This document shows positions 57,801 through 64,000 of a DNA stretch of 64,000 nt, piece after piece. The notes beneath the pieces are model-generated. The model had not been told where the DNA came from, ran no database searches, and worked only from the letters and a program-made list of their open reading frames with translations. Position numbers and translations under genes: made by a program. The stretch is from Platerodrilus igneus (lineage: Eukaryota; Arthropoda; Insecta; Coleoptera; Lycidae). The stretch is taken from positions 3,291,501 to 3,355,500 of the forward strand of contig JARFIW010000588.1 of NCBI GenBank assembly GCA_036346225.1. Direction: 5' to 3'. Within the stretch, counting starts at the first letter, position 1. Every line of letters starts with the position of its first letter.

Positions 57801-58823
57801 TAGCAGTTGTTGCAGAACAAATACGAGAAAGTGCATCTGCAGCAGTATTCTGAGGTCCAGGTCTATAAATAATATCGTAACTAAAACACGATAATTCTAA
57901 TCTCCACCGTAGATTTTTTCGTTCTTTATTTTGCTTTTGGATTTTAGATCAAACATAAATGTAACGGAGCGTTGATCGGTGATTAGCTTAAAATATCTTC
58001 CCATTAGGAAATGCCGCCACTTTCTAGTTGCTTCAACGATCGTATATGCTTTTTTTTCTACAGACGAGTGTCTACATTCTGATTAAGAAAGAGTTCTTGA
58101 AAAGAAAGCAACAGGATGTCCAGATTGTGAAAGAGTTGCTCTTATTGCTTCATTTGAAGCATCAGTTTCTACTGTAAACATATCCTCACTACGTATAGGT
58201 GCGAACGAGGCATTTTCTATCTCTTTTTTTATACTATAGAAGACTTTTAGAGCTTCAGGAGATAGTGGGAATTTGCTATGAGAAAGGATATTTATTTTGT
58301 GTGAACAACAAGGAATATAATTTGAAAAATGTGCAAACATTCCAACGACTCTTTTTAGTGAAGTTGTGTTATTTGGAGGCGGAATTTCATGCAACGCTCT
58401 GAGTCTATCAGGATCAAGCCTAATAGAATAGTAGGATATCAAATATCCTAAGAGATGAATCGAACGAAGAGAGAATTCGCTTTTCTCATTATTTATGGTT
58501 AGGTTGAATTTCTGAATAGCTTCTATAAAACGCCGAAGATTCTTATCATGTTCCTTCTGATCTCTACCACAAACAGTGATATCATCCAGGTAAGTATATG
58601 TATCTGATAATTTTTCATTGCGAATAATGTAGTCTATGCCTCTTTGAAACGCAGCTACTCCATTCGTTACTCCAAAGGGGATTTACTTAAACTGTAAAAG
58701 TATACACAAGCCTCGAATGCAGTATATGGCCGGTCTTCCTTTTTGATGGGAAATTGGTGATATGCACTTTTCATGTCAATTTTGCTGGAGACTTGATATT
58801 TAGACACACTATTTACAATATCT
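57801..58823 (-). pseudogene. CsRn1-like Gypsy RT C-terminus and RNase H
   Basis: Shifted frames hold NEKLSDTYTYLDDITVCGRD, with the RT active site YLDD near 58587. They continue with LTINNEKSEFSLRSIHLLGY and RLDPDRLRALHEIPPPNNTT, then RNase H FTVETDASNEAIRATLSQSG and GHPVAFFSRTLS (58442-58083). Below 58083 SSVEKKAYTIVEATRKWRHF is readable in another frame. The motifs are near-intact; stops occur near 58684 and 58083. Confidence 0.85.
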
Positions 58824-59093
58824 TCAATACGCGGAAGAGGATATGCGTCTAACAGTAAATCTATTGATTGTCTGAGAATAATCGATTACCATACGTTTGC
58901 GGTGATTTTCTGAAGATATAACTAGCACTTGCGCTCGCCAGGGTGATTTACTTTCTTCAATTATATCCTCAGAGAGTAAGCGCTTAATTTCAGCTTCTAT
59001 GAATTTGGAATTACTTTCAGTTTGTCTGCGAGATTTTGTAGCAATTGGTCTACATTCAGGTGTTAAATTTTCAAAGAGAGTTTTCAGATTCAA
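58824..59093 (-). pseudogene. CsRn1-like Gypsy RT N-terminus
   Basis: LTPECRPIATKSRRQTESNS, FIEAEIKRLLSEDIIEESKS, SPWRAQVLVISSENHRKRMV and IDYSQTINRFT form the start of RT. The phrasing (RPIATKSRR, SPWRAQV, DYSQTINRFT) is what I associate with the CsRn1 group of Gypsy elements. It overlaps the protease frame by 23 bp in a different phase, so a frameshift lies there. Confidence 0.85.
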
Positions 59094-59496
59094 TACTAGC
59101 TGTAGCTAAAGCACAAATTTTCAACGAAGGTTTTAAGTCACCAAATTGAACTTCCACTTTAAAGTGTTGTTTCATAAGATCGTGGCCAATTATTATATCT
59201 GAGCAAAGATTAGGGAGAATAGACAGACGAACATTATGATAGAAGTGATCTTTGGTACGAAGATTAATAATACACTGTCCAGATGTTCTAGAGTTGAAGG
59301 ATGTAGATGCCATTGTAACAGACTCTTGTGAAGACGTTATAGGTAATTTAAGTTTCTTTACAGCTTGGTCACTAATAAAACTACAGGAACTACCAGTATC
59401 TATTAGTGCATAGAGAGAGGAATTATTAACTTCTACACGAATCACAGCTTTTGCCAAACATTCAGGTATGGGTTTGGTATTGATAGAGCTAATCAT
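59071..59496 (-). pseudogene. CsRn1-like Gypsy aspartic protease
   Basis: NSSLYALIDTGSSCSFIS contains the catalytic DTG. LCSDIIIGHDLMKQHFKVEV is the conserved C-terminal IIGHD region of retropepsins. The two are ~70 residues apart, a normal protease size. The core motif is intact. Confidence 0.88.
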
Positions 59497-59511
59497 AGAA
59501 GCAGAGTGATT

Positions 59512-60050
59512 TCAGTTGGACCCATTCTTTTGTGATTTGCATACCTGAGAGTAGTGACCTTTTATTTGGCATATATTACAAAGACTATTTCGAGCTGGAC
59601 CTTTGGATCGAATATGCCATTTAAATCCACAGTAAAAACACTTTCTATAAGTAGCCGCTACTGTTTCTTTAGTTTCACTATATGGAACGTTTTCATTTTG
59701 AACTTCTTGCTTCAAAGGGACCGCATGATTGACCGGATTGTGGGTTTGTATAGAGTTTACATTCAGAGATTGATTGTAAAGCATCGATTGTTGCAGAGCC
59801 ATTTCTAATGAATCGAGCTTTTTCATATGTCTCGTTTAGGGTCAATAGAGGACCTTCCAAAAGTCTCTGCCTAATATTGGTATCAGATAAACCACGAATA
59901 AAGGCATCCCGAGTGAAATCTTCTCGATGCTTTTCAGCGGTAACAGCTTTAAATTTACAATCTTTAGCTAGAAGATTTAAAGCTTGTAAAAATTGGTCAA
60001 CATTTTCTTCAGAAAAAATTTTAACGGGGTATTGACAAAACAAGTATAAT
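59512..60050 (-). pseudogene. CsRn1-like Gypsy gag
   Basis: Frames at 60043-59693 and 59826-59512. The first has LNLLAKDCKFKAVTAEKHRE, TRDAFIRGLSDTNIRQRLLE and TLNETYEKARFI (capsid). The second carries CFYCGFKWHIRS, NSLCNICQIKGHYSQVCKS, a double zinc-binding region. The pattern C..C...H with a second C..C....H....C is like CsRn1/Mag gags. One expected Cys (CPAR) is Gly (GPAR). A frameshift lies near 59800. The upstream start was not found. Confidence 0.85.
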
Positions 60051-61597
60051 ACACTACAAGTGCGGGGAGATCTTTTCCAAAATTAAAAATTATCTCAGGA
60101 ACCGCACTTCACAATTCAGATTAGACGATTATCTCTCTTGGCAATAGAACACGACACTGCTAAAAATATGTATATCAATGATACAATAAATGAATTTGCA
60201 GCAAAACAGGCGAGAAAAAATTTTAAATTTGATTTTGAGTGTCTGCTATTTTGTGTTTTGTTTTGTTGCATCAAATTTTGAACTGTAAACAATTTTCTTC
60301 GGCGTATAATAAATATATAGTATTAATGTCAATTTGTTTATAAGATTTTAATTTGTCATTTGGTTGTAAATTAAAGCACTTGATTAATATACAATGTATT
60401 TCATTACATACTGTTTTCTTTTCTATAGTTACTATAATTAAAAAATACGCAAAAATATAGGCCAATAATAAAAAAGAAGGCCTACATGAGGGGCAGGGGG
60501 GAGGGGGGCAAAAACGTATTTTCTCCACTACAGATAGCCATAGTTAAAATTCGTTTTTAAATGCAGTTAATACAATAATAATAATACTCATTCTTACCTA
60601 AAATTAACCAAAAGTGTTTTTAAAAACGAAGCGCCCACGCTCGTACTCCGAAAGTATTTTTGTTTATAATAAATTCGCATACAATTTATTTTTCACACCC
60701 GAACGCATAAATGGAGAACACCTGTTCGAAAATTAATTAGAACTGAAAATTAATGTTTGTTAACATTCCAGAATATACGAGATAAGATAACATAAAGGAT
60801 TAAGTACCAAAAGTTGCGTACTTCACAGATAGTATCACTATATAGTTCATTCTCTTTAACTTTAGGATAACTTCATAACTGAATAAAATTCTACATTGCC
60901 AATGTTAGCTTAAACTATATTTTAATAAAAGATACACCAATATTTCCATTGGCAAAAGGAATTGGTGGCAACATCATACAGAAATGCTAACTTTTATTGT
61001 GTTAAATAACAATATCTCTAAAGCGCAAATTTAGCTATTTGTTTGCATATAATTGCCAATACTCATTACTACATTTGATGTCATCCTAAAGTTAAATTGA
61101 ATGGATTATATAATAAATAATTTATAAGTACTTTCATTTATTGATTACAGTGTACTAGAAAACCATTACAATTTCTTTTAAACTGTGCTGGAATGTCTAA
61201 AAACTAATTATTAACAAAAAATGCAGGTATTACACTATTTTTCGAATAACTACTGTTTTAATTTAGTATAGGAAGTTCAAGGTTATTGCTGGAATAGATA
61301 TTTGACCCTAACCACAATACTTTAGAGAGCTTCGAATTATTAATGCACGTTAACTCACCTCCAGGATTACAAATACTAACGACAGTACGATCGATTACAT
61401 AATTTCTAATTTCTGCCTTAACAATGAACAGACCACCCGTTATTACAAATAACATTTCTGATCACGAAGCAGTCCTTACATCCTTTCCTGTAAATACCAT
61501 CCAATTGAACCCAAATTTCACAGGTCGTTCACTTTCAGAAAAAATTTTCTTTACTTTTCAAGCGATCAGTATGATATCAAGAAAGTAGCAATACTAA
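60051..61597. other. Unassigned; G-rich tract at 60486-60510
   Basis: No coding was recognised. A purine run (GAGGGGCAGGGGGGAGGGG) stands out in otherwise AT-rich sequence. No LTR of the adjacent Gypsy was identified. Confidence 0.4.
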
Positions 61598-62109
61598 GCG
61601 ACTATGGACCCAAAGTAAGTTAGTAGGTCCACTGGTCCCAAAGTAAATACGAGTGTGGACCCAAAGTAGGTCAGTAGGATAAAACTGCTCTCAAAGTCAA
61701 TGTGATTATCGATTCAATGTAGGTCAATCCACTAAAAACAACGTGGTTATGGACCTAAATTAGGTCATTCAACTAAAAGAGTATAATACTTTGATCCCAA
61801 AGTCAATGCGATTAAGGACCCAAAGTAGGTCAGTAGGTCAAACTGGTCCCAAGGTCAATGTGGCTATGGACCCAACGTAGGTCAGTAGGTCAAACTTGTC
61901 CCAAAGTCAATGTGGCTATGGACCCAAAGAAGGTCAGTAGGTTAAACTGGTCCTAAAGTCAATGTGACTATCGATTCAATGTAGGTCAATCGACTAAAAA
62001 CAACGTGGTTATAGACCTAAAATAGGTCATTTAACTAAAAGAGTATAATACTTTGATCCCAAAGTCAATGTGACTAAGGACCCAAAGTAGGTCAGTAGAT
62101 CAACTAATC
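61598..62109. repeat. Higher-order minisatellite, ~52 bp base unit
   Basis: Three unit types recur. A is ~52 bp (GGACCCAAAGTAGGTCAGTA...). B is ~41 bp (CGATTCAATGTAGGTCAATC...). C is ~65 bp (GGACCTAAATTAGGTCATTC...). They are ordered A-A-B-C-A-A-A-B-C-A. It ends at the first base of the family A LTR copy. Confidence 0.9.
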
Positions 62110-63685
62110 TGTAACGTGCATTTTTATAGCTTAAACATTTTACGCTTTTTCCCAATTCGTAAATACATGTCTGCAATTACTATTTCTATATTTTATATTT
62201 ATTAACTCGTTGGGGAATGCGTCGTATTATAATGAGTGGATTGCATCGTTCTTGTCTTGCCGTTCGTATAAATTTTGTTGCTTATGTGGATATACAAGTC
62301 TAGATAAGAGACGATAAGAGGTTGTAATAGCAACGAGTTGATATAAAACAGATGAGCAGTGGTAGTTTGTTCTTGGTTCCTATATATTAATTACGTTGAA
62401 AATACTGTTTCTTTTTGCTTTGACAATAGTGAGAATTAATGCGGTATCAATTTTCGAATTGTTCATGAACAAGCGCGGCACGATTTTAGTTGTTTTTCTT
62501 GTAAAATAAAAGTTGTATATTAACTGTAGGCGAACGTGTTTGGTCGACGCACGTGTGTGTTTAAGGACATTTGACGGACGGTTTTATTGATTACGCGTGC
62601 CTTACTAATTGTTTTTTGTTGAGTTTCTGTTGGAAATAAAAGTGGTAAAACTTGTTAAACTCGACCTGCACGCGTGTTTTACGGAACATTTGACGGACTT
62701 ACTTTAGTGATACACGTGCTTTACTCATTGTGGTTTTTTTGTTGGTGCTTCGTCTTTTGATATTTAAACTGTGTGTGCGATCTAGTTTCGCGGCCCTTTT
62801 TTTTGTATCAGAGTAGTGCATACTTTGGATTATCCAAATACAGTTGATACTGTAGTTTCTGAATTTTCTAACCTCAAAGAATCTAAAATGGATCATTGCT
62901 TGCAATATAACAGATTACCGGTTTACAAAGGTATTGGTTGAAGTTTCTCACTGCTTTTTGGATGTTTATGAAAATAATATACATTTGGTCCCAGTTGAAA
63001 TTAAACTAGTGCTACAAAATATTTCGAAATTATTGTCTCAGGAAATAGAATTAACAAGAAATTTATCAATTCTACATAGTTCCGTCGTGTGATAAGGTCT
63101 GCTGCTAACACCAGTGAAATACGTAGGTGTGATTAGGGTTACGTGTGATAAGTTCCATCAACGCCCTCACAGTCAAGGGTGAAGTGCTTCGTTAGTGCCG
63201 GACATCGTGAATCCCACACTTCAATTGCAAGGAAGCGTTACTGAAGGACCTTTTTGTAAGTTGAACTATTTCCTACTTGTTATTACTTTAAATATCTATC
63301 CGTTTGTTTTGCCATATCTTTGTCGTTCTGATACCTTTTACAATCGAATTGCCTGCTATTAAGAAACAAAAAAAAAACAATCAATACTACTGGATTACTC
63401 ATATCAATTGTGTCTTACCTATTTATCTTTTGTTAACATTTTGTCTGATTTATGTTTAATTGGTGTGTGAGGAAACGTTTCTGCTACTCCTCAATATTAC
63501 CTCACTTTGTACTAAAAATTTTTTGTATTGCTTTTACCGTTGTTATATTATATAGATTATCCAAACAGTTTTTTTTTACATTCTACAAAGTACTGAACAA
63601 TCTATGCTCGATAAGCATGCTATGCTTTTTCTTTATTTCAGGTTTGCAGGACTAATTTTTTTTTATTGCAGGTATTGTTACTAAT
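62110..63685 (+). repeat. Family A LTR, second copy, 3' end missing
   Basis: It starts TGTAACGTGCA, exactly as at 2706, and aligns to about 4321 of the first copy, with shared CAGTCAAGGGTGAAGTGCTT near 63171. It is diverged by many small indels. The terminal ~126 bp of the first copy, and any PBS, are absent. Confidence 0.8.
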
Positions 63686-63789
63686 TTGTTACGCTCCCTT
63701 AATGTCAGCGTACTTAAAATACATCGTTTTGAATAGCTGGTTGCATAAAGGTTGATTTACATTAATAAATAATTATTCGTCTTATAAAT

Positions 63790-64000
63790 TTCGTTACTTA
63801 TGCAATTATCGAAGTGGAGATAAGAGGCGCAGGTGTTATGTTAACAACTTTTATATATAGACAGATTAACGTAGTTGGTAGTTGTTCTTTGTTCCTATAT
63901 AGAATGAATTGTAGATTAACTGTAGAGCAGAGTTCTAATTCGATTGAAGTATGCTTTATTAACTGTGTTGTAAGAGCATTGCCGTACTTTTAGTGATATG
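63790..64000 (+). repeat. Family A LTR, third partial copy
   Basis: GTTGTTCTTTGTTCCTATAT and AGAGTTCTAATTCGATTGAA-like sequence follow the order of 2900-3180 in the first copy. It runs off the window edge. Confidence 0.5.

Noticed and set aside
61598..62109. Regular repeats, considered as CRISPR
   Set aside because: The units are contiguous and diverged, without unique spacers. The surrounding genome is eukaryotic.

Overview
This window is AT-rich, transposon-saturated DNA from an animal, most likely an insect. The evidence is the element repertoire: BEL/Pao, Ty3/Gypsy with long LTRs, an APE-endonuclease LINE that looks RTE-like, R1/Jockey-type LINE debris, tRNA-derived SINEs, and hammerhead-bearing tandem repeats of the kind reported in Penelope-like elements. 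(TA)n microsatellites are abundant. I found no convincing host gene, rRNA or functional tRNA gene. Almost every long open frame is transposon protein broken by frameshifts and stops, or a chance frame inside an LTR.

Layout. 0-10.5 kb holds a BEL/Pao integrase tail and LTR, a tRNA-derived SINE with a conserved central domain, LINE scraps, a 1.74 kb Gypsy LTR with its primer-binding site (PBS), and remnants of an unclassified conserved protein family. 10.5-20.3 kb is one LINE on the minus strand, cut in two by a 6.4 kb BEL/Pao element with near-identical 422 bp LTRs and a 5 bp target duplication. 20.3-34.7 kb is a mosaic of three related long-LTR families, here called G, M and N. Most copies are bounded by (TA)n tracts. 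This stretch also holds a 64 bp-arm palindrome and a five-copy array of a ~300 bp repeat carrying hammerhead ribozymes. 34.7-42 kb is a decayed minus-strand Gypsy element (H), interrupted by an unclassified 2.3 kb insertion. 43.3-50.7 kb is a plus-strand Gypsy element (G) with both LTRs, errantivirus-like gag, and partial pol without RNase H or integrase; a SINE and a solo BEL/Pao LTR have inserted into it. 50.7-53 kb is an N-family LTR between (TA)n tracts, followed by tandem PBS-like repeats. 54.7-56.6 kb is a second dead copy of the LINE. 57.4-60 kb is a CsRn1-like Gypsy pseudogene on the minus strand. 61.6-64 kb is a higher-order minisatellite followed by further copies of the 2.7-4.4 kb LTR.

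How the parts relate. The window records successive insertions: LINE then BEL/Pao; Gypsy G then SINE and solo LTR; Gypsy H then the 2.3 kb insert. No element has an uninterrupted autonomous coding set. The BEL/Pao copy is the youngest-looking, with three single-base frameshifts and about five LTR differences by eye. The most notable feature is the hammerhead array at 31.4-33.0 kb. Three copies keep the complete catalytic core, and an inverted partial unit begins at the predicted self-cleavage site. All family names are from motif recognition by eye; no database search was run.
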